Origin: an uncultured bacterium | GTDB lineage: Bacteria > Planctomycetota > JAJSAM01 > JAJVHW01 | Assembly: GCA_937996235.1 (NCBI GenBank) | Contig: CALKVK010000029.1 | Span: forward strand, 173,017-237,016 | Length of the DNA: 64,000 nt | Reading direction: 5' to 3' | Shown here: piece by piece, positions 17,626 to 26,114 of the stretch | Numbering within the stretch: the first letter of the stretch is position 1 | How the letters are laid out: each line of letters opens with the position of its first letter | Position numbers and translations under genes: made by a program | Notes under the pieces: model-generated | Told to the model about the DNA's origin: nothing | What the model saw: the letters and a program-made list of their open reading frames with translations, nothing else | The model's database searches: none

Positions 17626-18555
17626 TCACACGTTGAACCAAGGCGTCACCCACACGTACTTGATGCCCAGCGCGAGCTTCAGGAACATCTTCACGGGCAG
17701 CGCGCTCATGCAGACGAGGAAGCCCACGAGGTGCAGGTACTGCACCAGGTTCATCTTGCGGAAGAGCTCGGGCTTGTACTTGCGCAGGAGCGTGTCGGTG
17801 ACGCCGCCCGCGACGGCCATGAAGCCGAGCGTCACGACGCCGCCGAAGATCCCGATCTGCACCGGGTCCGTGAGGCCCACGATCTCGTGCAGGTGGACGT
17901 TCACCTCGTGGACGACGCGGTGCGCGTCCCAGGTCTCGCCCGGCCAGAACCACATCCAGCCCGGACCGCGGATGAACGTGCCCACGAACGCGAGCGCGAG
18001 CCACAGGACGAGGTAGCCGAACATGAACCCGGAGAGCGCGAACTTGCGCTGCTTCCAGGTGTAGTAGCCGTTCCCGAGCGGGCTCGTGTCCATGTACGGG
18101 ATCGCCATGAGCCCGACCACGATCACGTTCGGCAGCATCACGCCCGCGATCCACGGGTCGAAGTAGACGAGCATCTCCTGCAGCCCGAGGAAGTACCACG
18201 GCGCCTTCGCAGGGTTCATGGTGAGCGTCGGGTTCGAGGGCTCCTCGAGCGGCGCGTCGAAGTACACGGCCCACACGATCAGCGCGGCCGTCACGATCAG
18301 CGCGGCGAGGAACTCGATGCGCAGCAGGTACGGCCACACGTGGACGGTCTTGTCCCACGCGGGGTGGTACGGCTGGTGCCGCCGGTGGTGCGTCTTCGCG
18401 AGCGCCGGGTCCGCCTCGAGCTGCGTGATCAGGCGGTCGTTGCGCACGGCCTCGCGGAACCCGTACCAGAGGTAGAACGGGGTCAGGATGCCGAGGATGA
18501 CGATCGGCACGTTGTCCGGTGCCGTCGTGATGTCCCAGAGCTGCTTCCAGTCCAT
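17626..18555 (-). CDS. petD: Cytochrome b C-terminal half (subunit IV/PetD-like) of the bc-type complex
   Basis: The 309-residue protein carries the Qo-site region in b6f style: KAPWYFLGLQEMLVYFDPW is the subunit IV signature, with PNVIVVGLMAIPYMDTSP after it. The last third holds extra membrane helices and a His-rich loop (HRVVHEVNVHLHEIVG). It is longer than plastid subunit IV (about 160), so it fuses subunit IV with an extended domain. Its start overlaps the stop of the N-terminal cytochrome b gene by one base. Together they form the split cytochrome b of the quinol-oxidising complex. Confidence 0.88.
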   Translation of the reverse strand: MDWKQLWDITTAPDNVPIVILGILTPFYLWYGFREAVRNDRLITQLEADPALAKTHHRRHQPYHPAWDKTVHVWPYLLRIEFLAALIVTAALIVWAVYFDAPLEEPSNPTLTMNPAKAPWYFLGLQEMLVYFDPWIAGVMLPNVIVVGLMAIPYMDTSPLGNGYYTWKQRKFALSGFMFGYLVLWLALAFVGTFIRGPGWMWFWPGETWDAHRVVHEVNVHLHEIVGLTDPVQIGIFGGVVTLGFMAVAGGVTDTLLRKYKPELFRKMNLVQYLHLVGFLVCMSALPVKMFLKLALGIKYVWVTPWFNV

Positions 18556-19436
18556 CAGCGCCGCCCCTTCGCCGTCGGCACCTCGGACGCCAGCATGACC
18601 GGCGCGGGGCCGGAGATGGAGCCGTCCTTACGGATGCGCCAGAAGTGCACGATCATGAACGTCCCGCCGATCAGCGGCAGGCCGACGCAGTGCCAGATGT
18701 ACGCGCGCAGGAGCGCGTTCGCGTCGACGATCGAGCCGCCCAGCATGGCGAAGCGGATGTCGTTGAACGGCGTCGCGCCGATCTGCGGTCCGAACGGACC
18801 CTCGTGGCCGATGAGCGGCGTCGCGCGCGCCATGTTCGTGCCGACCGTCACGGCCCAGAAGCCGAGCTGGTCGTCGGGCAGCAGGTAGCCCGTGAACGAG
18901 AGGAGCATCGTGATCAGGAGCAGGATCACGCCGATGTTCCAGTTGAACTCGCGCGGGGGCTTGTAGGAGCCCGTCATGAACACGCGCATCTGGTGCATCC
19001 AGACCGTGATGATCATGGAGTGCGCGGCCCAGCGGTGCAGGTTGCGCAGCAGGTTCCCGAACGGGACGTCGTTCTTGATCGCGAGGATGTCGCGGAACGC
19101 GTTCGCCTTGTCCGGGTGGTAGTAGAACATCAGCGCCACGCCGGTGAAGGTCAGGATCAGGAACAGGTAGAACGTGATCCCGCCCATGCCCCACGTGAAC
19201 GTGTAGCGCACGGCGTCGCGGTTGATCTTCGCCGGGTGCAGGTGCAGGAAGACGTTCGAGAGCACCGCGAGCGAGCGGTTGCGCGGCGTCTCGTCCAGCT
19301 TGTGGCGGAAGATCGAGCGCCAGAGCTGCGTCTCGAAGGGGTTCTGCAGCCACTTCACGTGCTGCGGCCCCGCCTCCTTGACCTTCTCGAGGACGTCGCC
19401 GAGGCCCGGCGTGTCGGGTTCGTTCTTCGCTGCCAT
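18555..19436 (-). CDS. petB: Cytochrome b N-terminal half (PetB-like)
   Basis: This 293-residue protein has the four-helix haem bundle. The first ligand pair is in NLHRWAAHSMIITVWMHQMR (also the second His of helix B), and the last histidines are in AYIWHCVGLPLIGGTFMIVH. The Qo-proximal GYLLPDDQLGFWAV is conserved. An N-terminal extension of about 60 residues precedes the first helix. It sits between the Rieske gene (55 bp upstream) and petD (one-base overlap). It oxidises menaquinol or ubiquinol and passes electrons across the membrane; the quinone type is not readable here. Confidence 0.92.
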   Translation of the reverse strand: MAAKNEPDTPGLGDVLEKVKEAGPQHVKWLQNPFETQLWRSIFRHKLDETPRNRSLAVLSNVFLHLHPAKINRDAVRYTFTWGMGGITFYLFLILTFTGVALMFYYHPDKANAFRDILAIKNDVPFGNLLRNLHRWAAHSMIITVWMHQMRVFMTGSYKPPREFNWNIGVILLLITMLLSFTGYLLPDDQLGFWAVTVGTNMARATPLIGHEGPFGPQIGATPFNDIRFAMLGGSIVDANALLRAYIWHCVGLPLIGGTFMIVHFWRIRKDGSISGPAPVMLASEVPTAKGRR

Positions 19437-19491
19437 CGCTGCTCCGGGAGGGGGTCGTGCGGGAGGGGCGCGCGCGTGCGCCGCCGGCGGT

Positions 19492-20085
19492 TCAGACCGG
19501 CAGGGACGCGAGCTTGTCGTCGAAGCGGTCGAACTGGAACAGCTTGTTCTTGTCGACCTCGATCTGCCCGTCGGCGGCCAGCGTGACCTGACAGCGGTCC
19601 ATCGGGCGCGGGGCGGGGCCCTCGAAGTTGTAGCCCGCCGAGTCGTAGCCCGAGCCGTGGCACGGGCACTTGAACTTGTTCGCCGACGAGACCCAGTCGG
19701 GCGTGCAGCCGAGGTGCGTGCACACCGCGTTGATGACGTAGATCTTCTCGGCGTCGCGGCAGACCCAGATGCGGTACTTCGACTGCCAGCGCGAGTCCAC
19801 GCCGAAGCCGTAGTCGCCCGGGTACCCGACCTTGAAGCGCGTCGGCGGCTCGTAGAGCGCGCGCGGGAAGAAGAACTTCACGGCGCCGAGGCCGATCGCG
19901 CCGAGCACGGCGCTGAGCGAGATCCAGGTGAACGTGCGGCGGCGGATCTCGCCGGCCTCGCGGGGAGGCTCGAGGTCGGTGCCCCGCTGGCGGGGCGGGC
20001 GCGGGCGGCGCGGTACGGCGGCTCCCGGCGGCCGGGGCACGGGCGCGGGCGCGACGGGCGCTGCGCCCGGAGCGGGGTCGGACAT
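19492..20085 (-). CDS. petC: Rieske iron-sulfur protein
   Basis: The 197-residue protein has a Pro/Arg-rich cytoplasmic tail (about 1-48), one membrane anchor (TFTWISLSAVLGAIGLGAV) and the Rieske domain. Cluster ligands are CTHLGC and CPCHGSGYD, the canonical high-potential form with the disulfide cysteines and the Ser/Tyr that tune potential. It heads the cytochrome b genes, so it is the Rieske subunit of the bc-type complex, oxidising quinol at the Qo site. The unusually long Pro-rich N-terminus is of unknown role. Confidence 0.95.
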   Translation of the reverse strand: MSDPAPGAAPVAPAPVPRPPGAAVPRRPRPPRQRGTDLEPPREAGEIRRRTFTWISLSAVLGAIGLGAVKFFFPRALYEPPTRFKVGYPGDYGFGVDSRWQSKYRIWVCRDAEKIYVINAVCTHLGCTPDWVSSANKFKCPCHGSGYDSAGYNFEGPAPRPMDRCQVTLAADGQIEVDKNKLFQFDRFDDKLASLPV

Positions 20086-20278
20086 CGTTCGCGGTCTCCT
20101 CGGCCGGGTCCCGCGGGCGGTCGCCGCCGCCGATCGGGGGGTCCCGGAGCGAAACCGGCATCGTAGAGCGGCTCAGGAGCCGGTCAAACCTTCCCCTCCG
20201 CGGCGGCGGCGCGGTGTGCGCGGGGCGCTCGGCGGCGGCGGACGGCGCGGCGCGCCCCCGCCACGGCGGGCGGTCGTG

Positions 20279-20593
20279 TCAGTACTCGAGGGTGCCGTAG
20301 ATCTTCTCGACGTCGGCGAGCGGGACCATGTCGATGGCGTCCCAGGGGCAGCCCTCGAGGTAGATCCCGTCCTTGCCCTTCGAGATGCACTGCTTGCAGC
20401 CGATGCACTTGAGCGGGTCCACCCAGATGTAGCCGAACGGGTTGACGGTGTCGTCGTGGATGAGCTGCATGCAGTTCTCCACGGGACACAGCGTCTGGCA
20501 CACGGGGGAGCCCGCGCAGCCCGTGCAGCTGTCGTTGATGGTCGCGAGGGTCGGCGGCTTGCGCTTGCGGCGGTTCGTGAGCTGGGTGGCCAT
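20279..20593 (-). CDS. Small ferredoxin with two [4Fe-4S] motifs
   Basis: This 104-residue soluble protein has two cysteine clusters, CTGCAGSPVCQTLCPVENC and CIGCKQCISKGKDGIYLEGC followed by PWDAI. The shape recalls ferredoxin domains of Fe-S electron-transfer subunits. The second cluster has a long insertion between its third and fourth Cys. The start ATG at 20591-20593 is the only one before the first cluster. It stands alone between the thioredoxin-fold gene and the Rieske gene; its electron partner is unknown. Confidence 0.82.
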   Translation of the reverse strand: MATQLTNRRKRKPPTLATINDSCTGCAGSPVCQTLCPVENCMQLIHDDTVNPFGYIWVDPLKCIGCKQCISKGKDGIYLEGCPWDAIDMVPLADVEKIYGTLEY

Positions 20594-20691
20594 GCAGGGG
20601 CTCCGTGCGAGGCGCGTCATCCTGCCGAACGGGGCGGGCGCGCTCCCCGATTTTCCAGCAGCACGGACGTCCGCGGCGCGGGCGCCGCGGC

Positions 20692-21219
20692 TCAGAAACC
20701 CTCGCGGGCGAGGGCCGCGTCGATGAGCTGCTGCAGGTCGTCCGCCTGCCAGAGACCGGTGCGGTGGAAGAGCTTCCGGCCCTGGTGGAAGAGCACGTAG
20801 GCGGGCACCTCGAGGCCGGGGAAGCGCTCGAGCGTCTGCGGTGCGGCGTCGACCTTCACGAGCCCCACGCGGACGTTGCCGCGGTTCAGGTACGCGAGGA
20901 TCTCGGTCTGCGCGAGCGCCGCGCGGTTGGCGACGTTCCAGTCGAGCGCGAAGTGCACGAGCACCGGCGTGCGCGCCTCCACGACCTCGGCCTGGAACGT
21001 CGCGTCGTCCCACACCGGCAGCTTCGACGGCTGCGACTTCGCGCGGCGCCGCGCGAGGAACGCCGTCAGCGCGATCGGCAGCACGAGCAGCACGAACATC
21101 CACGCGCCGAAGAAGCTCTCGTTCGCCTTCTGGTGCGGGCCCGCCGCCTCGGGCGCCGCCTGCGCCCACGCGCTGCCCGCGCACGCGACCAGTGCGCACG
21201 CCGCCGCCGCGCGCCTCAC
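20692..21219 (-). CDS. Membrane-anchored thioredoxin-fold protein lacking CxxC
   Basis: The 175-residue protein has a signal-like N-terminus (ALVACAGSAWAQ), a membrane helix (about 37-56), then a thioredoxin fold: PVLVHFALDWNVANRAAL, ILAYLNRGNVRVGLVKVDAA and the cis-Pro loop GLEVPAYVLFHQGRKL. Where thioredoxins have WCxxC this has W94-N-V-A-N, so no redox-active cysteine pair exists. The arrangement resembles the C-terminal domain of DsbD with the active site lost. GTG overlaps the stop of the upstream membrane-protein gene (GTGA), implying translational coupling. Confidence 0.75.
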   Translation of the reverse strand: MRRAAAACALVACAGSAWAQAAPEAAGPHQKANESFFGAWMFVLLVLPIALTAFLARRRAKSQPSKLPVWDDATFQAEVVEARTPVLVHFALDWNVANRAALAQTEILAYLNRGNVRVGLVKVDAAPQTLERFPGLEVPAYVLFHQGRKLFHRTGLWQADDLQQLIDAALAREGF

Positions 21220-21725
21220 GCGCCGGCCCCCGGCTGGAGCAGGGCGGCGACGCGGCGGCGCTCGCTCCTCCAGCGCCGGACGGTGAGCCCCCACGCCACG
21301 GGCCCGGGGACGACCAGCACGGCGGCCGCGGCCGCGGCCGAGCCGGCGCCGAGCGCATCGACACCGGGCAGGACCAGCCAGACCGCGAGCGCGGAGACGA
21401 CGGCGAGGGGCACGAGCCACGTGACCGTCTGCGAGCGCAGCCCCGCGTCGCGCAGCAGCGTCGAGAGCAGCACCGCCCACGCGCCGAGGAAGCTGCACGC
21501 GAACGCGGCCGCCTCGCGCCAGCCACCGCCCTCGGCGGCGAAGACGGGGTGCGGGAGGAGCTTCGTCAGCCCGGCCACCTGCGCGATCGCGTAGAGCGCC
21601 GCGGGGTGCACCAGGTTCTTCGCCATGTCGCGCACGCGCCAGTCGTACTCGGCGACCGACATGCCCGCGCGCGCCGCGGGACCGGCGCGCGCGAGGTCGT
21701 CGTCGGGGCGCTCTGCCGGGGGCAT
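21216..21725 (-). CDS. Membrane protein of unknown function
   Basis: This 169-residue protein has a polar N-terminus and then four hydrophobic segments (for example EAAAFACSFLGAWAVLLSTL, TVTWLVPLAVVSALAVWLVL and AAAAAAVLVVPGPVAWGLTV). No catalytic motif is seen and I do not recognise the family. Its end overlaps the thioredoxin-fold gene by 4 bp, so the pair probably act together, perhaps as a split DsbD-like module, but there are no cysteines to support thiol chemistry. Confidence 0.6.
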   Translation of the reverse strand: MPPAERPDDDLARAGPAARAGMSVAEYDWRVRDMAKNLVHPAALYAIAQVAGLTKLLPHPVFAAEGGGWREAAAFACSFLGAWAVLLSTLLRDAGLRSQTVTWLVPLAVVSALAVWLVLPGVDALGAGSAAAAAAVLVVPGPVAWGLTVRRWRSERRRVAALLQPGAGA

Positions 21726-21780
21726 GGGCGCCCGAATCTACAGGGTCGCGCGACGTGGCCGTCGGGCCGTCCGGGCGCGA

Positions 21781-23568
21781 CTACCAGCGGTGGTCGAGCC
21801 AGTCCTTCTCGAGCTTCGCGAGGTCGATGCCCCGGAACGCCTCGTCGACGGAGGCGCCGTGCCACTCGCCGCGCGAGAGTGCGTCGGACGTCTCGCCCGA
21901 GCGCGGCGCGTCGCCGCCGGCGGTCGGGTCGCCGCCCTCGGGCGCCGGCCCGCCGCCCTCGGGGGCCGGCGCGCCGCCTTCGCCCGGCTCGGGCTCGCCG
22001 CCGAGCGCCCCGCCGAGCGCCTTCTCGCGCGCCTCGCGGTCCTGCGTGACGAACGACTTCAGCGTGTTGAAGTACGTCGGCAGGATGCGCTGGTAGTCGG
22101 GGTTCTTCGTGGTGCGCAGGAAGTAGATGAAGCTCCAGCCGAGCGCGTAGTTGGAGCCGCCGGGGATGCCGTACTCGTTGTTCCCGTAGTACTGACCCTG
22201 GCTCCAGGTCAGCCACTCCTTGAGGGTCAGGCGCTGGCCGCCGTCCGATGTCTCCCCGGGACCGGGCTTCGACTTCTTGAAGATGCCCTTCTCCCACTTC
22301 GCCTTCCACTCCTGCGCCTCGCCGGTGCGCCAGCTGAACACGTCGAGATTGAACTTCCCGCGCTTGTAGACGTGGCCGGAGAAGAAGTCGCCGTGGCCCT
22401 CGTTGAACCACGAGTGCGGCGAGACCTCGCCCACCGAGTAGTAGATGTACTGGTGGAACGCCTCGTGGTAGAGGACGCGCACCGCGTCCTTCTTGTCGTT
22501 CCTGTCCTGATAGAGGACGAGTTCCTCGTGATACGGCGACCAGTAGCCGGCGGACCCGCCGGGGGCGCCGTACGCCATGTACTGGTCGCGCGTCTCGCAG
22601 ACGCGCACGATGCTGATCGCCTTCACGGGGCGGTCGGGCGGGAAGATCACCTCGTAGACCTGCGCACGCAGCGCCTCGATCTCGCTCGCGACGCGCTTGA
22701 TGAGATCCTTCTTCACGTCGTCGTCATACACGATCAGGTAGTGCGGGGTGCGCTTCGTGGACCAGCCCTTGATCACCTTCTCCTGGATGAACTTCGCGAT
22801 CTTCTGCTCTTCCGGGTCGTTCGCGTCGCCGACGAAGTCGGGCTTCTCCGGCTCGGTGACCTTGAACGACTTGACCACCGCCTCGAACTGCTTGCGGAAG
22901 TCGTCGGCGAACTGGACGTCGACGTAGCCGTAGAAACCCAGCTCGATCGTCGCGTTCTCGCGCTCGACCGAGGCCTTGCCGGCCCAGAGCCACCACGTCG
23001 CGTCGCCCTCCTTCGGGCGCTTCTTCGAGTAGTTCACCTCGACCACGGAGACGGCCTCGCCCGTGTCGGTCTCGATCACCTTCGGGTGCTTCGAGGCGGC
23101 CTCGTCGGCCCAGCGGTCCTTCATCGCCTTGAACGGGCCGAACAGGAACTCGAGGCGCTGCAGCGTCCCGTCGATCTCCGAGTCGAGGTCCTTCGGAGTG
23201 TCCGCCATCATGCGCCGGACCATCTCCTGCTGCTCCGGCGAGAGTTCCTGCGCCCACGGCGGCAGCGGCGCCTCCTCGACCGGCGCGCCGTCCTTCGGAC
23301 GGACGCACCACGTCACGCGGAATGTGGGCTGGTCGCCCGAGAAGCGGCGGTACTTCGGCGACGGGTCCTTGAACTCGGCCGCGATGTGGAGGTCGTCGGT
23401 GCCCGGCTTCGGCGGCACCTGCTCGAACGAGTCCTCGATGCGCAGCTCGAAGCCGCGGTACGCGTCCTCGATCTTCTTCGTCTTCGCCGACGCCGCGGGC
23501 ACGGGCGCGGCGACGAGCGCCGGCACGGCCAGTGCCAGCCCCCAGAGAACGCGGTTTCGCAGCTTCAT
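21781..23568 (-). CDS. Secreted gluzincin-like metallopeptidase, DUF1570-type
   Basis: The 595-residue protein has a signal peptide (LWGLALAVPALVAAPVPAAS). The first half is a beta-rich domain of unknown role. The second half holds the zinc motif LYHEAFHQYIYY and the downstream ligand Glu in WFNEGHGDFFSGH, the HExxH...E pattern of DUF1570 peptidases. A Gly/Pro/Glu-rich stretch (about 500-545) precedes the C-terminal residues. The ATG at 23566-23568 directly precedes the signal peptide. The substrate is unknown. DUF1570 is, to my knowledge, most common in planctomycetes. Confidence 0.8.
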   Translation of the reverse strand: MKLRNRVLWGLALAVPALVAAPVPAASAKTKKIEDAYRGFELRIEDSFEQVPPKPGTDDLHIAAEFKDPSPKYRRFSGDQPTFRVTWCVRPKDGAPVEEAPLPPWAQELSPEQQEMVRRMMADTPKDLDSEIDGTLQRLEFLFGPFKAMKDRWADEAASKHPKVIETDTGEAVSVVEVNYSKKRPKEGDATWWLWAGKASVERENATIELGFYGYVDVQFADDFRKQFEAVVKSFKVTEPEKPDFVGDANDPEEQKIAKFIQEKVIKGWSTKRTPHYLIVYDDDVKKDLIKRVASEIEALRAQVYEVIFPPDRPVKAISIVRVCETRDQYMAYGAPGGSAGYWSPYHEELVLYQDRNDKKDAVRVLYHEAFHQYIYYSVGEVSPHSWFNEGHGDFFSGHVYKRGKFNLDVFSWRTGEAQEWKAKWEKGIFKKSKPGPGETSDGGQRLTLKEWLTWSQGQYYGNNEYGIPGGSNYALGWSFIYFLRTTKNPDYQRILPTYFNTLKSFVTQDREAREKALGGALGGEPEPGEGGAPAPEGGGPAPEGGDPTAGGDAPRSGETSDALSRGEWHGASVDEAFRGIDLAKLEKDWLDHRW

Positions 23569-23919
23569 CGTCTCTCTCTCCCGCGGCACGGCCTGCCGTC
23601 CCGCTCTCCGATCGGCCCGCTCGGCCCTTCGACTGTCGATGTGCCCCTGTCGATGCGTCCCGAACGCGGTCGCCTCGGAGGCCGCGCCGGCACGCGCGCG
23701 ACGCGCTCCGCCGCCGGCCCGGCGGCGCGGCGCGAGCTCGACCGGAGCCGCGTCGGCGCAGCCCCGTGCGACCCCGTGTCACCTCGTCCCGGCCGACGCC
23801 CCGCGCGCCGCGTGCCCGAGCTTAGACGCCCGAGACCCGTCAGGGTTCCCGACACGCGGAGCGCGGCCGCACGAAGGCCCAGTCTCCGGGGCGCAACCGC
23901 GGTACCGTGTAACGGCACC
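23569..23919. other. Gene-free spacer between divergent genes
   Basis: About 350 bp separate the DUF1570 peptidase (minus) from the rhodanese (plus). I see no gene, RNA fold or strong palindrome. A short direct repeat (TGTCGATG at about 23634 and 23649) is present. The spacer presumably holds both promoters, but in this GC-rich sequence no -35/-10 pair stands out. Confidence 0.5.
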
Positions 23920-24291
23920 GTGAACGAACGGTTCCGATTCGTCGACGCCGCCACGCTCGCTGCGGAACTCGGTTCCGCGGCGCCTCCGCGGCTCGTCGAC
24001 GTGCGGGAGCCGGCTGCATTCGAGCTGGGCCACATCCCGCGCTCGCTGCACGTGCCCGTGCACGACCTCGGCGCGCGCCGCGGAGAGCTCCCGTCGAGCC
24101 TCGCTGCGCCGCTCGTGCTGGTCGGCGACGACCGCCGCCGCACGCTCGCGGCCGCGCGCTTCCTCGAGATCGCGGGCTTCGGCGACGTGCGCGTGCTCGA
24201 GGGGGGGATCGCCGCGTGGGACGGCGCACTCGAGTCCGGCGCCCCGGCGCCTCGCACCCGGCCGGGTCCGCAGCTCCGCGACCTGCCCTGA
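23920..24291 (+). CDS. Rhodanese-like domain protein without active-site cysteine
   Basis: This 123-residue single-domain protein has the rhodanese fold: PRLVDVREPAAFELGHIPRS (the CH2A motif), the HVPVH segment, and the C-terminal helix-strand VRVLEGGIAAWDGA. The active-site loop, normally C-x-x-G-x-x-S after the central strand, reads VGDDRRRTLAAA at about residues 69-80. It has no Cys and so cannot form a persulfide. It probably binds rather than transfers sulfur. GTG is taken as start because it directly precedes the domain. Confidence 0.82.
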   Translation: MNERFRFVDAATLAAELGSAAPPRLVDVREPAAFELGHIPRSLHVPVHDLGARRGELPSSLAAPLVLVGDDRRRTLAAARFLEIAGFGDVRVLEGGIAAWDGALESGAPAPRTRPGPQLRDLP

Positions 24292-24307
24292 GCCGAGCTC
24301 TCAGCCT

Positions 24308-24544
24308 AGCCCGGCCTTCTCACGAGGCTCGCGCACGTCGTGACGAGGACCGCGGCGCGCTCCACGTTCCGAGCGGATGCGGCGTACACGGTGCGCACAG
24401 ACGGCGGCCTCCGGAGCGAGGGCAGAGTGTCGCGGGCAAGGCGCCGAGGCGATCGCGACGCCGTGGCGTCGCAGAGCCGAGGCAACGCAGCACGCGGCGC
24501 TCTGGACCGCTCAGGTGCGTGAGTCGTCGTGAGAAGGTCGGGCT
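24308..24544. mobile_element. Inverted-repeat (MITE-like) element, type B
   Basis: The 18-bp ends at 24308-24325 (AGCCCGGCCTTCTCACGA) and 24527-24544 are inverted copies with one mismatch, enclosing about 200 bp with no credible gene. It lies between the rhodanese stop and the stop of the Fic-like gene. Similarity of the ends continues weakly inward. There is no transposase, so mobility is inferred from structure. Confidence 0.6.
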
Positions 24545-24557
24545 GGGGCGTGGCCCG

Positions 24558-25469
24558 TCAGCGGCCGTACTCCAGCGGGCGGCAGCTCAGGCGCCAGCGC
24601 TCGGCGTCGACCGGCTCGAGGAACCCCGCCTCGCGCAGCGACTTCCAGTCGCGCTGCAGGCTGCGCAGGCTCGGCGCCCGGCGTCCCGCGTGGAGCGCGG
24701 CGTACTCCGGGAACGAGAGCGAGCGCCCGGGCGTCGCGAGCCAGAGCAGGAGGCGGCGCTGGCGGGGGTTCCAGCCGGAGTCGCGCTCCTCCACCCACCC
24801 GAGCAGCACCGCTCGCGACTCCCACTCGCGGACGCGCTCGCGCGTCTGCGCGAGCCCCTCGACCAGTGCGTCGAGGCGGGCCAGCGCGAACGCGTCCGGA
24901 TCGGGCCGACCCTCGCGGCCCTCGCGGCCCTCGCCGACGACGCCGGGCGGCGGCAGCCGCACGAGGTCCGGCGCGAAGCCCTCCGCTGCGAGGAGCAGCG
25001 CCTCCGCGGCCGCCCCGACGGCGGCGGGCGGGGCGGCGAACGGCTGGACGAGGCGCAGCAGGAAGTGCAGCACGAACGCCCGCGCGACGGGATCCCACGC
25101 CTCGGCGACCCGCGGCGCGTTGACGGTCTCGAGGATCTCGTCGAGCAGCACGCCGACACGCGCCGGCGGCGGCGCCGCCTGCCCGTGGAACGGCTCGCCG
25201 GGACCGGCGCGCAGGCGCGCGTCGCCGCATGCGGCGGCGAGCGTGTCGAGGTGCCGCCGGGTCACGTCTCCGGGGGCGTCGTCGGCCGCGGCCGCGGAGG
25301 CCGCGCAGCGCAGCGCAGCCTCGGTCACGGGCGGCACCGCGTTCGCGGCCGTCACGGCGCGCCGCAGGGCGGCGGCGTCGGGCGGTCGCAGCGGGGCCGC
25401 GAGGAGTTCCTCTCGCACGAGGCGCGCGACCCGCAGCGAGTCGCGCAGAGCGGCTGGATTTTGCAGCAT
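24558..25469 (-). CDS. Fic-fold protein with lost catalytic motif, C-terminal winged helix
   Basis: The 303-residue protein resembles Fic/DOC AMPylases in layout. A helical core has WDPVARAFVLHFLLRLVQPF in place of the usual DPxxxAxxxHxxFxxIHPF, followed by AAPPAAVGAAAEALLLAAEG where Fic proteins have xDGNGRxGRLL. The catalytic His and the phosphate-binding DGNGR are therefore missing. The C-terminal part (LNPRQRRLLLWLA-like, then SLRSLQRDWKSLREAGFL) matches the winged helix of Fic-type regulators. It may act only as a DNA-binding or scaffold protein. The Fic relation is inferred from pattern, not from a search. Confidence 0.55.
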   Translation of the reverse strand: MLQNPAALRDSLRVARLVREELLAAPLRPPDAAALRRAVTAANAVPPVTEAALRCAASAAAADDAPGDVTRRHLDTLAAACGDARLRAGPGEPFHGQAAPPPARVGVLLDEILETVNAPRVAEAWDPVARAFVLHFLLRLVQPFAAPPAAVGAAAEALLLAAEGFAPDLVRLPPPGVVGEGREGREGRPDPDAFALARLDALVEGLAQTRERVREWESRAVLLGWVEERDSGWNPRQRRLLLWLATPGRSLSFPEYAALHAGRRAPSLRSLQRDWKSLREAGFLEPVDAERWRLSCRPLEYGR

Positions 25470-25657
25470 GATCGTCGTTGTCCGTGACGCAGTCGACTGC
25501 GGCAGTTTCTAGCTTGCAGTCCGCCCGATGTCGAGTGTCGATTGCCCTCAGGATGTCGTCGATCATGTCGCGGTCCATGTCGCGACCGACGGGCGTGCCG
25601 ACGGAGCCGCCGCAGAAGCTCGCGCGCTGCGCCGCCGCGACGCAGTAGCCTCGCGGC

Positions 25658-26089
25658 ATGCCGTCCGTCTTCTCGCGCATCCTCGCGGGCGAGCTGCCCG
25701 CCCACTTCGTCTGGCAGGACGACCGCTGCGCGGCGTTCCTGAGCATCAATCCGCTGCAGGTCGGCCACACGCTGGTCGTCCCGCGCGACGAGATCGACCA
25801 CTGGCTCGACGTTCCGGCCGAGCTGAACGCCCACATGCTGGGCGTGGCGCAGGCGATCGGACGCGCCCAGATGGCCGCCTTCCGGCCCGTGAAGGTGGGG
25901 CTGATGGTCGCGGGGCTCGAGGTGCCGCACACCCACTACCACGTCGTGCCGATCCACCGGCTGGCGGACCTCGACTTCGCGAACGCCGCCGCCGGAGTGC
26001 CGCAGGCCGACCTGGCGTCCGCGTGCGAGCGGCTGCGGGCGGCGCTCCGCGCCGTCGACGGCGTGGACCTGGACGCGATCCCGGCCTGA
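25658..26089 (+). CDS. HIT-family nucleotide hydrolase/transferase
   Basis: This 143-residue protein has the histidine-triad fold (FSRILAGELPAHFVWQDDRC, then NPLQVGHTLVVPRDEIDHW) and the catalytic motif HTHYHVVP with the three alternating histidines. HIT enzymes cleave nucleotide-phosphoramidates or dinucleotides. The family is close to Hint/PKCI-type bacterial proteins of 105-145 residues. It is divergent from the Fic-like gene and followed by the convergent hemerythrin gene 26 bp away. Confidence 0.92.
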   Translation: MPSVFSRILAGELPAHFVWQDDRCAAFLSINPLQVGHTLVVPRDEIDHWLDVPAELNAHMLGVAQAIGRAQMAAFRPVKVGLMVAGLEVPHTHYHVVPIHRLADLDFANAAAGVPQADLASACERLRAALRAVDGVDLDAIPA

Positions 26090-26114
26090 GCCGCGCCGCG
26101 TCGGCGCGAGCTGC

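Noticed and set aside
11835..17636. Plus-strand open frame of about 1930 codons, and similar long frames at 53492-57808, 58700-63154 (plus) and 29387-34381 (minus)
   Set aside because: These are antisense to clear genes (octahaem cytochrome, Dus/RlmN, signal peptidases, cbb3 operon), have Arg/Ala/Gly-rich content with no domains, and arise from high GC at third positions.
25489..25500. 12-bp perfect palindrome GCAGTCGACTGC upstream of the Fic-like gene
   Set aside because: A single copy with no matching regulator or second site. It may be an operator but cannot be supported.
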